Positions 36,248 to 47,160 of a stretch of 64,000 nucleotides of DNA are shown piece by piece. The DNA is taken from the NCBI GenBank assembly GCA_013423325.1, contig BLJB01000204.1, positions 25,836 to 89,835 on the forward strand. Reading direction: 5' to 3'. Numbering within the stretch: position 1 is the first letter of the stretch; every line of letters starts with the position of its first letter. Below the pieces are notes generated by a model. That model searched no databases, was not told the origin of the DNA, and was given only the letters and a program-made list of their open reading frames with translations. The position numbers and the translations under genes are program-made. Source of the DNA: Usnea hakonensis. Lineage: Eukaryota > Ascomycota > Lecanoromycetes > Lecanorales > Parmeliaceae.

Positions 36248-37401
36248 ATGAAGCCAACCACTGTTCTCTTTCTCGGCTTAGTCTCCGTCCTCCATAACCC
36301 CGCCATCGCCATAACTACCAAGACCATCGAAGAACGAGGCACCACGACTCACTGTGGTCAATGGGACAGCGTCCAGACTGGCACTTATACCGTCTACAAC
36401 GATCTTTGGGGTATGTCCGCTGCCAAGTCTGGTAGCCAGTGTTTTGGTGTCGATGGCTTGAGTGGGTCTACGCTGAAGTGGCATACAACGTACGTCCTTT
36501 CCCTGCTGCGCATTTTTCTTCCCCTTCGAAAGTCAACGCCCCTTCTTTACTACGATTCTTTGCCGCTAAAATTTCAACTCTACGTAATTGACTACTCAAA
36601 CAGCTGGTCTTGGGCGTCTTTGTCCAGCAGCCAAAACAGCGTGAAGTCCTACGCCAACGCCGTTGTCTCGCTGACACCAACCCCACTGTCGCGTATCAAG
36701 TCGATCCCGTCGACCTGGACCTATACCCAGACAGGTAGCAACGTCGTTGCCGACATCAGCTATGACATGTTCACTTCGTCGTCGGCTGGGGGGGCGCATG
36801 AGTTCGAGGTCATGATCTGGTACGCTCAATCCACTATGAAGTCAGAGTCTACCATGAGAGATTCATCCCCCTACGCGTTGATCCACGAAGACTGCAACTC
36901 GCCTACCTTACCCAGACTAGCTCTCCCACAGATCAAGATCATCCTCTGACGCTTTTCTACAATTGTAGGCTTGCAGCCCTCTCTGGCGCCGGTCCAATCT
37001 CCTCCACCTACGGCGCCTCGGGCGCTGCCACTCCAATTGCCCGCGCCATTAATCTCGCTGGTAAAAGCTGGAACTTGTACAAAGGCCCCAACGGATCCAC
37101 AACCGTCTTCTCCTTCGTTGCAACGGAACAGGTGTTGGATTTCAGTGGCGATCTACTGGACTTCTTCGCCTTTTTAGAGGGGGAGGGACTAGGAAGTACG
37201 CAATTTGTTACTAGTATTGGCGCTGGCACGGAGCCGTTTAGGTGAGTCTTTCCTTTCGTATCCATAGACTTAAGATGGGATGGATAGCTGTGGCGGTGAG
37301 GGGGACAAAGAAATAATGAAGACTAATTTTTGGGGACTTCTAGTGGATCTAACGCCGAACTCAAGGTCACCGGATATAGCACTACGATTCAGTACGTTTG
37401 A
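36248..37401 (+). CDS. GH12 endoglucanase/xyloglucanase, secreted
   Basis: Four exons, 36248-36489, 36604-36819, 36969-37241 and 37344-37401, give 262 residues. A signal peptide (MKPTTVLFLGLVSVLHNPAIA) is followed by the GH12 fold with CGQWDSVQTGTYTVYNDLWG, SGSQC, SWSWASLSSSQNSVKSYANA, DISYDMFTSS and, across the intron, EVMIW-LAALSGAGPISS. The predicted nucleophile is E149 (HEFEVMIW) and the acid/base is E241 (GTEPF). The C-terminal strand reads GSNAELKVTGYSTTIQ. The family hydrolyses beta-1,4-glucan or xyloglucan of plant cell walls with retention of configuration. All motifs are intact, so it should be active, although three of its neighbours are broken. Confidence 0.92.
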
Positions 37402-38809
37402 AGTAATCGTCGCTTCTGGTTTGATAGTAAGCGGGAAAATTGATTTCTTTTCATGCTACGGATTTCTTCACTGGAATACCGGACACAGATGTTATTTCTA
37501 GTATATACTTGTTGCATTACCATATTCAGGATCAAATCCTGCTGATATTCTGTGATAGAATAGCAGTGATATCACGATTGGTACTATTACGTTAGATATC
37601 CCCATTTTGAGTCACACGCTAAGCCTGTACCGAATTTTATAGAGCAATGCTCCAAGCCGATCCTCTCAACCACTTGCTATTATGGAGATCACTACCATGG
37701 ACGCTAGAATGGAAGGACTGGAAGCGAGATCTAGGCCTCTCATACTCATTTTGTCTGCCGCGCCAGGCGTGTTCTAGAGGTGTTAAGCCTAGATATTGTT
37801 GTACGGATCCTAAAGGGCGTCTGCAAGTGTACGGATAGGGGTTTTACGCACTTAGTTGGCACCGCTCTGTAGCCGAGTCTGGTACAACATTGTCTGGAGA
37901 TTGATCCTGTCGATGAACAACGTGCCCTCCCACATCGACGATGGCTGGTTCTCTCTAAAATAGCCGAGCCGGCAGTTGCCATTGGATGCTGCGACATTAC
38001 CAGCGCCGCTTCTAAGGGTGGGGTGGGATCGGGTGGTTTGGGGATTTTGGCGGGGAAAACTTGATCCGAGACATCTTAGTTAAGGCTATGGGCTATCTTC
38101 TCGAGACCTGCCCCTAATGCTTGGAGATATGTCGAATTAATCCTGTCTCCTCATGATGGCTTTCATAGTTGACAAAATCCAGCTTTTTGGAGCCTTTCCC
38201 ATGCATAAGATATTCTTCTTACTCCGGGGTTTCAACACCATTACGTGACGCGAACAAATCCGATCATTGATCTTCGCTTTCAATGGCTTACTTCTACGGC
38301 CGTGCTAGGTGGCTCGGAGCGAGTAGCCTCGGTAGAAGCCATCCGAAGGTGAGGTGATCGGTGTCAAATAGTCGACAATCTTGATTCTATCACTTTTCTC
38401 CGGGACTGTACGCTCTTCTATCCTCGTTTTCCCTTACTGTCCTTGGTAAAAAAAAGGTCCTGAGAACTATGGTGTCTGATTGAGTGGCTGTTCTCGGGGC
38501 TTCCATAACTCGTCTAATGTTCGGCTGCTTTCGTGGATTAGCCAATAATAATCGGCGCCAAGCGAGGGCTGGTCTGACTGCATTATGCATATAATATTCC
38601 CCCACCCCTTGCAGCAAGTCAATGACCTGTGTACTGCGCCATACTCCGCCTGGCAGCCGTGATCTGGGCGAAAGCTGTCTGTAAGAATGGTCCTGGTCGA
38701 ATATTTAAGTTCAGCAATAGGACACCTGTTTTTCATTCCTGGACATTACCAATTATTATTGGACAACCTTAGTATTCGATAAAGGTCTTAGACTAGTGCC
38801 TAGCCTGCA
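37402..38809. other. intergenic region, no gene recognised
   Basis: About 1.4 kb. Only short frames without family resemblance. Confidence 0.5.
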
Positions 38810-39627
38810 ATGCTTCCTCGTTCCATGTTTCTCAGCCTTGGCGTTCTCCTCGCAACAACACCTGTATATGGCGAAAGTGAAGTGAAAGGGTATGTACATC
38901 TTTCGCTGCGGAGGCTAATTCTATAGCTTACCGAGGCTCTAGTGACAATACTGTCAACATTCGCATCGAGACCAATCTCACCACCCTTTACGAGGGCCCT
39001 ATAACCTCGGGCCCACGTAACATCACCGCCGGTTACGGCGTCAACAGAGTCACGCTCCCCTGTGACGGCCAAGGAGCAGGCAGCAATCCTGGGAAACCAC
39101 CTGGCAACACTCCGACTGCTGCGCTTGATGCGGTTGCGAGACTTCGCGATTTCGCCTACAACGGTGTGTTTGATGGCGAGTTCAACGACTGGGCCATCGA
39201 CAGGATTTCGTCGGCTGAGGACTGGTATAATTCCTCATACTATCAATTCTGGGGCTCACTGGTTAACTACCAAATCAGCCACTTCGGCGAGGGTCTAACG
39301 CTGAGTGGGTACCAACAGCTGTTAGACCCTGGCGACGATGTACTATAGGTAATGATAATAGACAATCCGTCTATTAATCCACGAAATGTCTCTTACTTGA
39401 AACTCACACCAACGTCGATAACGGTGAAGAAAGGTACCGGGTTTACTGTCACGGTCATAGATGGAAGAGGTGGCAATGCAACTCAAGGGGCGAGTGTTGC
39501 GGGGGTCGAGACGGATGCGAAAGGGAAAGCCACTCTTTCCTTTTCTAAGCCCGGGTTCTATCAGTATAAGGCGCACAGAACGGGCGATGTTCGATCAAAC
39601 GTAATAAATGTTACCGTGACAGATTGA
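38810..39627 (+). pseudogene. secreted DUF4430-like protein with an in-frame TAG
   Basis: Exon 38810-38889 encodes a signal peptide (MLPRSMFLSLGVLLATTPVYG). A 53-base intron with a CTAAT branch site leads to exon 38943-39627. The mature protein reads VNIRIETNLTTLYEGPI, TLPCDGQ, then YYQFWGSLVNYQISH and GYQQLLDPGDDVL, the order of the fungal DUF4430/surface-protein family. Next comes an Ig-like stretch (TPTSITVKKGTGFTVTVIDG, then DAKGKATLSFSKPGFYQYKA). A TAG at 39346-39348 follows DDVL, where the family has Trp (VLW). The same frame stays open for 93 more codons, so TGG-to-TAG is the simplest explanation. Two exons total 765 bases (255 codons). Function of the family is unknown; localisation is the cell surface or outside. 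Confidence 0.72.
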
Positions 39628-40605
39628 TACAACTCTTTGCGGGCGTCACTGGATGGTTGTCGACTGGCCTTGGATTAACCAACGGATAATGGTTTCAGGT
39701 TTGTAAGTTATGCTACTGTATGTTCTAATCACGTATTACTATCGTGGAGCCTAGCTTCAATCCAGCATTACGCGCAGCATTCGCCCATGTACGCTATCGT
39801 AATGACAGCTTGACCTCAGCCCTTAGAAAATCACTATCAAGACCACTATCGCACATCTCCTCATCAGTCCCTAACCCTAACCGCGTTGCCAGATTCACCC
39901 AGAATTTCGCTTCTCCAGGTATTCTTCACTGCCTAGGTTCTTTCTACGGACAGTGTTCCGCAAGGTCCCTAGCCGTCAATCGTTTTTTGACTAAGAACTA
40001 CCTACTCCATCCATAATCAAAGCTAGTCACCAGAGTAGGCAACATATTGCGACCAATCGTGGGTCTGATAGAGACACTATCCGAGTCCTCTAACTAATGG
40101 CTATGTCAGCTATGAGTCACATGCTGATCACGATCTAGAATATTCATGTACATAGTGATTCAATCATAATCTTCTCTATAACTCTCACTACTTAATCTAG
40201 GCTTGTTAAGAACTATAGTGTTATAGGTATATTTGTAAGCGATGTAGACTGATTGCGAATCTTTTCTTTAAGTCTGCGGAGTAGCACTCATGCGCTACGG
40301 CAGCGGCGGATTTTTGTTGCCTTCTGACGCAAAGCCATCTCCAGGTGTCCTTAAAAGGTTGCGCATGCCTAGGGTCGCGCCAAAAAAAGCGAAACAGTGG
40401 GCCTTAGTATATATTATACAGATTCGGAGTATTTAATTAGGTGGGCTCAATATATGCGAACCGGATGCATATCGCATAGTCGCAAATGTCTCAGGGCATG
40501 TCTTAGCCTAGGACGGGAATCAGTAACACGCACTTTTTCCTTCAAAAATACCACGATGGCAATCTTTTCAACACAATCGGTACAGCGAGTGAGAATTGAC
40601 TTACA
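39628..40605. other. intergenic region with a CCCTAACCCTAA motif
   Basis: No gene recognised. Two perfect telomere-type CCCTAA units lie at about 39869-39883. Confidence 0.5.
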
Positions 40606-41565
40606 ATGTTTGGAAATTCAATGCTGCTGACGCCTTACCTGCTACCTTTCTACACGGCGGTATTGTTACGACATGCTTCTGCTCTCGTCGCGCAGAACAG
40701 TCAGGGCTTAGTCTTGGTCACACCCAACAGTCCAGTCACACTATCTCACAATGGGTAAATTGATATTCTTCGCGATGCCGTCAACGCCAAAATTCTGACA
40801 GAAGACAGGAGCACTATTACGAGTCTGCCTCGAGAAGACCGCCCGTTGCCATTCAAAGTCGAATACAGGTGGAAGGAGGGCGGCAAAACTTTTGACCATC
40901 TCGCCTTCTACAACACGATCGTTGATAACGTGGCCGCCGTGACCCCGAGGCCTTGGGACGAGGAAACGAGTGTCATTCAGTTCTCCCCCACTTATTCCAT
41001 CCGCATCGGATTCGTAAGCGATCGATCTGGACCGGGGCTCCAGATCAAGCACGTCGTGTGGGCTCTCGTAGAGCTCTTTAATATCTTGGTGAAGCATAAT
41101 CGCTTTTCGGTCGGTAGCATTGTTGTCAATTCTAATTATGATGCCGATAGATTGGCAGTGGGCACCATAATTATACCGAGCTCGGGCTTCGGCCTCGTCA
41201 ACGCGACAGAAGTACTTTCAATCAGTCCATCTAGCTCCGAGATAGGGAAGTTGACCGCGAACACCGCGATTAGCGATTCGAACGTTACAGCGCCGAGCTC
41301 AAGTCTCCATCCTTTCAATGCCACGCAAAGCAAGATGCGCAGGGTCCAACTTCCTGCTTTAAACAAGACTTCCGACTTTGTCTCCCCCGGTCCTAACGCC
41401 GAGGGCAAAATCCAACTCCAAGCAATGTACGCTCCAGGTGGTGCCGTCTTTCACGATGTCCAAATATACAACGCCTCTCTGCAACTTCTCGTCCAGATCG
41501 CTCAAGTGAACGACCAAGCGGGTACCATCTGGCCCATGATATCTACTTCTTTCCGAGACCCCTAA
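40606..41565 (+). pseudogene. predicted secreted protein with an in-frame TAA, unknown family
   Basis: From ATG 40606 the frame encodes a hydrophobic leader (MLLTPYLLPFYTAVLLRHAS after a short MFGNS) and a mature region (NSQGLVLVTPNSPVTLSHNG). A TAA at 40756-40758 is followed by 269 open codons in the same frame (IDILRDAVNAKIL, then FKVEYRWKEGGKTFDHLAFY, ending at 41565). CAA (Gln) would restore a 319-residue protein. The body contains several N-glycosylation sites (NATE, NVTA, NATQ, NKTS, NASL). A 47-base intron over the stop was considered, but it puts the downstream part out of frame. No domain recognised. Confidence 0.62.
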
Positions 41566-41790
41566 AAGAAATTTTGTATACTCCGAGAAATCCATAGTAC
41601 TAAGTGGCTCTTATATAATAGTTTGAATATTGACACAATTAGGGATGGCCCTTAAGCGAAATATACAATTTTATGATTAAACAATCTACCTAAATAAAAC
41701 AATAACATTCGGTACTTTAACCTCTCTCTAATCGATAAGTCTACAGTTGCACGCCCGCCCCTGGAAAGAGATTACCCACGATCTTACCCC

Positions 41791-42971
41791 CTAACAAGGG
41801 AAGAAACAATCCATATTGTTAACCGCGTTCTGACTTACCCTCCCACAACTCGGCCCATCCCTCGGGTCCCACCCACCGACATTGCACGTCGCCGGGCCCG
41901 TCTTGTCCGTACTCTTCCACATCAACGCCCCGTACGTGAACTGGATGTAGTCGTTCTCGTGTTCGCCGACAATGACGATGGGGTTGGGCAGCTTGCTGGT
42001 AAAGGAGTAGGGGTCGGCGACATTGATTGGGGCACCAAGGGGGTTAGTGTCGACGGGGGTATCACCGATGACATTTTTGGCGGCATCGACGAGGTGGACG
42101 ATAGCGAAGAGATTCTTGGAATCGTCGCGGAGACAGGTTTGCGTTTCGGTGAGGTGGAAGGCGCAAGTGCCTGGTGCGTAACTTGGTGCTGGTGTTGGGG
42201 TAGGTGTAGGCGTAGGTACGGGTGCCGATGCTGGTGAAGTCCCTGCAACACAGGGGAAGTAGCATTCGATTGTGCTTTGATCTCCGTCGATCTGAATATT
42301 ACAATAGCGACCGTCATTGTTGAATTGTTGACTCGATCCTGTCTTTCCAGACTGCCAGGAGAAGAATTGCATGACGTCGACGTCCGCGCTCGTTCCATAC
42401 TTGAAGGATACTGGATTGGAGTTGTCACCATTTCCATTTATGACAGCTAGGTCGAGTGGAAGACCGGAAACTACGGTAATGTCGTTCGGATTTTTGAGCT
42501 GACCGCTTGTTGAGCCTTTCTGCTCTCCCTTCTCATTGTAAACCGTGGCTTCAGCCTCATAGCCGCGAAGGTTAACGACGACTCTGCATTGTAAAAGATC
42601 TGGCTCGGTTGTACCGAGAGCGTAGTGATTATCGTTGTCGACGTTATAAGGGAAACTATGGTGACCGTTCTTTTTTGTCATATGGAAAGCGAACGGGTCA
42701 TTGTCGCATTGATCTGGCTGCTTGCAGTGTTGGACGTCGCTGCATTAGATCAGAACTTCAATCCACCACAATTAGTCATATGATGGGCTTACACATCATT
42801 CGTATTAGTGTAATCGAAGCCAACAGTCCAGTAGTCGCCATCTTGAATATCACCGGTACAGGTCTTTTGTGGGCCCTGCTTGTTTGTCCCCTGAATGAAT
42901 GCGTTGACTTGAGCTCCACCGCCTATGGACACGATCAGCCTCTGAGTCCTCGAGATCAAGAGGTTGATCAT
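41791..42971 (-). CDS. two-domain Cys-containing protein with Pro-Thr linker, unknown
   Basis: Exons 42793-42971 and 41791-42739 (minus) are joined by a 53-base intron (GTAAGC...ATGCAG), giving 375 residues. Two related halves are separated by a PTPTPTPTPAP linker. Each ends with the same pattern: FKYGT...C...STIECYFPC in the first and FTYGA...C...NNMDCFFPC in the second, preceded by PLDLAVINGNGD and PNPIVIVGEHEND respectively. The architecture suggests a duplicated secreted or wall module. The N-terminus (MINLLISRTQRLIVSIGGG) is a poor signal peptide, so an upstream exon may be missing. No family recognised. Confidence 0.65.
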
Positions 42972-43283
42972 GGCTGCGTACTAGAATTTTTCCCACTGGG
43001 TATGCAACGAAGACTGTTTCTAATGGTTCCTTCCACGAAGTCATTTTGTTTGATGGTTGCCATTGGCCACTCATCACAATTAATAGAAGTGTCTCCCGGG
43101 TGCTGTTCAACGGGTCGTGTAGCTTCTGACTGAAGGGCATACTATTGCAAACGCTGTCGTCTGCGCTCTGACACCCAGACTGAAGACGGTTCTCCACACG
43201 CGCAGTGAGCGCAGTAATCTAATGTAAGGCGTCCCGCATCTTTGCAACCACACCTGTGCCCGAGAGAGATTAAATCCTGACCG

Positions 43284-44033
43284 ATGAAGTCCAGACTGTA
43301 TGCTTGTGCCCTTATAGCACTTCAGCTCTTCTTCAAATCCTATTCTGCTACTTTAATTCCCTTTCGTACCTTATCCAAAACTTCGTCCCCACGATCTTGT
43401 GCCCCTGATCTTGCATCTCGGGACTTGCGCTCTCCGCCATCTCTCTCACTACTTTATAACTGCACAAACCAAGCCTCCTCGGTCGATAACGTCATGGGCA
43501 TGTTTGTACATCCGCCGTTCGCCCTGTTCTGCCTCGTAGAACTCCCAGTTGAGGTATGAGTATCGGCCATGACTGAGCCTAGACTCCTGACACCTCTCTA
43601 GACTCTCAACGACATACTCCAAAAAGCGCACGACGGCAGCACCGTGGACAATTGGTTCTACTATCTGGCCACCACCGACTATGTATCCGCTCCGCAAAGA
43701 AAGCCTGAGGGAGGCGGCCAAGAAGGCACGCAAGCACCCATCGATCCCTCATTCAAGTCGCCATTCGCCGGCGATAGCATAGTAGATGTGGCACGATGGC
43801 TCCAACAGAAGCCCGAGAGCGTGGACTTGGACAGCCCTTTTTTTGCTGTGCTGGACAAGAAGGCGGAGACGGGATCTGTGGCGCTGTGCCGGATTGGCGA
43901 TCGGGACGGTAAAGGAGAGGAAGTATCGTGCGTGCTGGCGAAGACGGAGGAATCTTCGTTGACGCTGGCGGGGATGGAATATGGAGAGTTTAATGAATTG
44001 TTGCGGGGTGGGAAGTATGAGCCTAATATTTAA
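43284..44033 (+). CDS. predicted secreted protein of unknown function (233 aa)
   Basis: Exons 43284-43553 and 43602-44033 are joined by a 48-base GTATGA...CTCTAG intron in phase 0. The N-terminus (MKSRLYACALIALQLFFKSY) is a good signal peptide. The second exon reads DNWFYYLATTDYVSAPQRK and SIVDVARWLQQKPESVDL, with an acidic, hydrophilic C-terminus. One N-glycosylation site (NCTN) is visible. Nothing in the reading is broken. No family recognised. Confidence 0.6.
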
Positions 44034-44574
44034 GCTACCGGGTTCGTTTATGTGCGTTCTAGGCGCATCTTCATTAGAATATTAGAGAATAAAGCGATAA
44101 ACACTAACTCCCATTTCTTTTAATATCTTGTTAAGGTAGTAGTCCCTACGAGACACGGACGGCCTGAATGAGGGAGACCTCTAATGGTAACGCGAAGCAG
44201 GGGTTTAAACCTATAGGGCGTAGTATTCAATAGCGGTCACTGCGGAGACCGTCTATTCAGCCCGAGAGGACAGTATACGCGTATCGGTATGTTAAGCTAA
44301 GGGAATCATCTACCCAATTGGGGCCTACAGTGGAGTAGAGAGTAAGCCAAAACGGTAATTATGCCTAGATCTACTCAGAAGGCGTGCTTAAGGAGTAAAT
44401 AGGGATTGACTTAGATACTGACGGTCTGCTCCTACCGGTACCCATTGGTCGCAATATTATAGCTACAGAGCGCGGGAGCATAAGTATATTTATCGCTCAA
44501 TATCGCTATTCATGCAACTGACCGATAATAGATAATCCAATCATGATCTTGAACACTGAACATGAAACCGGCAA
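44034..44574. other. intergenic region, no gene recognised
   Basis: About 540 bases, moderately AT-rich, without convincing frames. Confidence 0.5.
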
Positions 44575-44610
44575 TAGTCAAAAAGGCAAGGCGAAAATAA
44601 GATCAGGTCT

Positions 44611-45625
44611 TTGCGTAAGCTGCCCGCACAGTTTCGATATCCCCCAGGATTCCTTCAGCCTGAGGTGTTGGATGCCAACGGCGGCGCGAAGAAAGATACG
44701 AGTAATATAGCACCTACGGCCGGCTCGAAGCTGTCTTACGATCGGGACTCCAGCGATGGTGACTTTCTTTACAGTGTCGGGGATACCGTGCATTGTCAAC
44801 TCGATTCTATAGCGCGAGGCCCCTCGATATCCGAGTTCCTGGACATCGATAGCTTTGAATTCGATCCCAGATGGGACGCAATGCCTACTGATAGCCAGGA
44901 GCAGTTTTGTGCCCGGGAGCCCGTTATTGTTCGCCCCTTTCAAGAAGTTCGAGCGATGACAGCCCAGATCGAGCTTGAAGGCGTAGACGCCCTTGAATGG
45001 GAAGCCTCAAACGACGGCGACGATTCTGGAGATAAGGGTGCTCCGACCCCTTGTTCCGCATCGGTTGCGATGGCAGCGGTCAGTTCCCCGGCTCAGCTCC
45101 CAGATATAATGCCTACACAAATCCTTGAATCTCAGTGTTTGAAGAGTCAAGTTGGGCTTGACATGTATGGCCACGCATCCACCCTCATGGATGTCGAGCC
45201 AAATAATAGCATTCAAGGTATGCTTACGCTTGAAGGCATCCATATTACAGAGGTTCAATCTGTTATGCCAAGGGGACAAGATGATCAGGAGCATGAGATC
45301 AACGATATTATTGGTAAGGAAGAAGTCAATGGTGAGCCGTACTACTGGGTGGATTGGACTCCGACATTGATGCCCTTGAGCGAACTACGGAAGGCGAGCG
45401 ATCTTGAAGTTTGAGAACGGACTACCGGCACACCGCAGGCATACAAAGGGGCAGCGAAAGCAGCTGAAGTCAGACCGCGGTCGCCAGGCGGTCGCAAAAG
45501 CTGCATTTGCACCAGAGAACCCGCCGTGGCTATTGCAACTGTTGGCAGCAATGGAGCAAGCACAGCATGGGATTCCAGCAATGATACAGAAACCGAGACG
45601 AAGTCGTCCTCGAAAGCAAAAATGA
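44611..45625 (+). pseudogene. chromodomain-like protein, probably frameshifted near its end
   Basis: The frame at 44611-45414 starts without a clear ATG (it is open from 44578, so an upstream exon is likely). It encodes a polar, acidic protein ending in a chromodomain-like segment: HEINDIIGKEEVNGEPYYW, then VDWTPTLMPLSELRKASDLE. A TGA follows at once. The adjacent frame continues with FENGLPAHRRHTKGQRKQL, a basic tail with AENPPWLL-type sequence, to 45625. One extra T in the TTT at about 45411-45413 would join them. Chromodomains bind methylated histone tails, and similar solo domains occur in remnants of fungal retroelements. It could be a host protein whose last residues simply differ. Confidence 0.5.
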
Positions 45626-47160
45626 TATCGGGCAGGTAAGCCTATTACTGGTCTACAGGTATATAAAGGGAGACATTGGAGACTATGACTAGAATGCGAT
45701 CTGTTGCAGGTGAATTGGTGAACCGTGATGTTCTCCTCACTGTCCCGCCATGCTTTGTACCACTATTTTAGCCTGCGCTCATGGCAGTCAAAGTGTTAAA
45801 CAGCAGCTGCTAGACTGACCTATTACGAGCAACAAGCCCCTCGGCGTCAATACACTATATGCCGCCAAACTCGTAAACTTGCCCAAGCGAGAGCAAAGTA
45901 TGCAGCCACCACAAGCCATCGGCTAGTGTGTTCTCCTGCAGGAGAATGTGCCTGCCATGATTAGTGAACACGACTCATGAGTTTCTACTATTACAGTGTG
46001 GCTTTCAATAGCTATTTAGATGAGCGGGGAGCAGTTGGTGCGCGATGGTGTGGGTCCAGATGCTTAAGAGTGAACTTCAGCGCGACTTGATGCGGGCGGC
46101 CTGTCGGATGACTCGCTGGATCGATCCTGACCGGCCGCAAGAACTCACGCCCGAGGAAACCCGTCCGCCGCCTCGTTACGGAGCGGAAGAAGTGGAAGCG
46201 CCGCTTCCAGGGCACGGCGACGCAGCAGCCCGGCTACCGGATCATCGGCCGCGCGATCTTCAACACATGGATAGATTGTCTAATATCCGGTATCTGGCAT
46301 CCAAAGTCTCGGTATGAAATGCAGTGGCTATGAACAGCCTGCGATACAGCTCTTTCTTGTGAATTCGGTCGACTCTGATAGATCTCAACACCGGCAGATT
46401 GTGGCGACGGATCCAGCGCTCCTAAAACGTGGAAGCCAATACAGGTCGCTCGCGTGGTTGGCGTTGTCTTACAAGGCATCCTAATTGTCGCATGCTGTTC
46501 GGGGCTTCTAGGGTTGGATTTTGTCATAGCTGGACCAACCGTTCTGATTGTTGGCTTATGCGTAACCACAGGAGGCGCTTCATTCGGATGGCTTATGGTC
46601 TTCGAGTTGTCGTGCACAATTGGTGGCTTGTTGACCCCTTGGTGCTTCATGGTCGGAGGTCCTGTATCTGTGTTTCTGTTTCTCTCCTCCATCACTTGCT
46701 CGGCATTTCACTCACTGTATGGTGCATTGGCGTTCGCGGACATGGAGGATTGGCAGAGTAAAGGCGGCAACTAGGAGCACTAATGAGATATATGTAGACC
46801 CGACAAAGCTTTGCTCGAATACAGTTCATTGACACACACTGTCCGACTAAACACGTTGAGCTGCCGCGCATAGAGCTCCAGACAGGACTTGATGGGAAGA
46901 CAGCCTAGTCGTCACTCTGGTGCGGGCAGCACTTCCTGCTTTAGGCCTCGCGTAAAGCGCAAGTGGCCATGAACGGAACGCCACACATCACGCTGTTGAG
47001 ATGATGGAAGCTAGCCATCATTGCAGGACATAGCTTTCGTGCGAACCTACTGCCGTCATATATGGCAGAGCCAACGCAACGTAGTCACGCGAAAAGTGGA
47101 CGGGGCTTTTCCCTGCTCCTTTGATAGATTTTACGCATTGCATGAAGATTTTACTACTCA
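45626..47160. other. intergenic region with a possible small membrane protein
   Basis: At 46387-46774 (plus) a 129-codon frame encodes two or three hydrophobic stretches (VVGVVLQGILIVACCSGLLG, then PTVLIVGLCVTTGGASFGW, then VSVFLFLSSITCSAFHSLYG). It lacks a start ATG and would need an upstream exon. The opposite strand is open too, so I do not call a gene. The rest shows nothing recognisable. Confidence 0.3.

Noticed and set aside
40755..40801. 47-base intron (GTAAAT...GACAG) removing the TAA in the secreted-protein gene
   Set aside because: It would put the 270-codon downstream frame out of phase.
46234..46774. Opposed 150- and 106-codon frames, one of them hydrophobic
   Set aside because: Neither has a clear start or family match; recorded only as a possibility in the intergenic entry.
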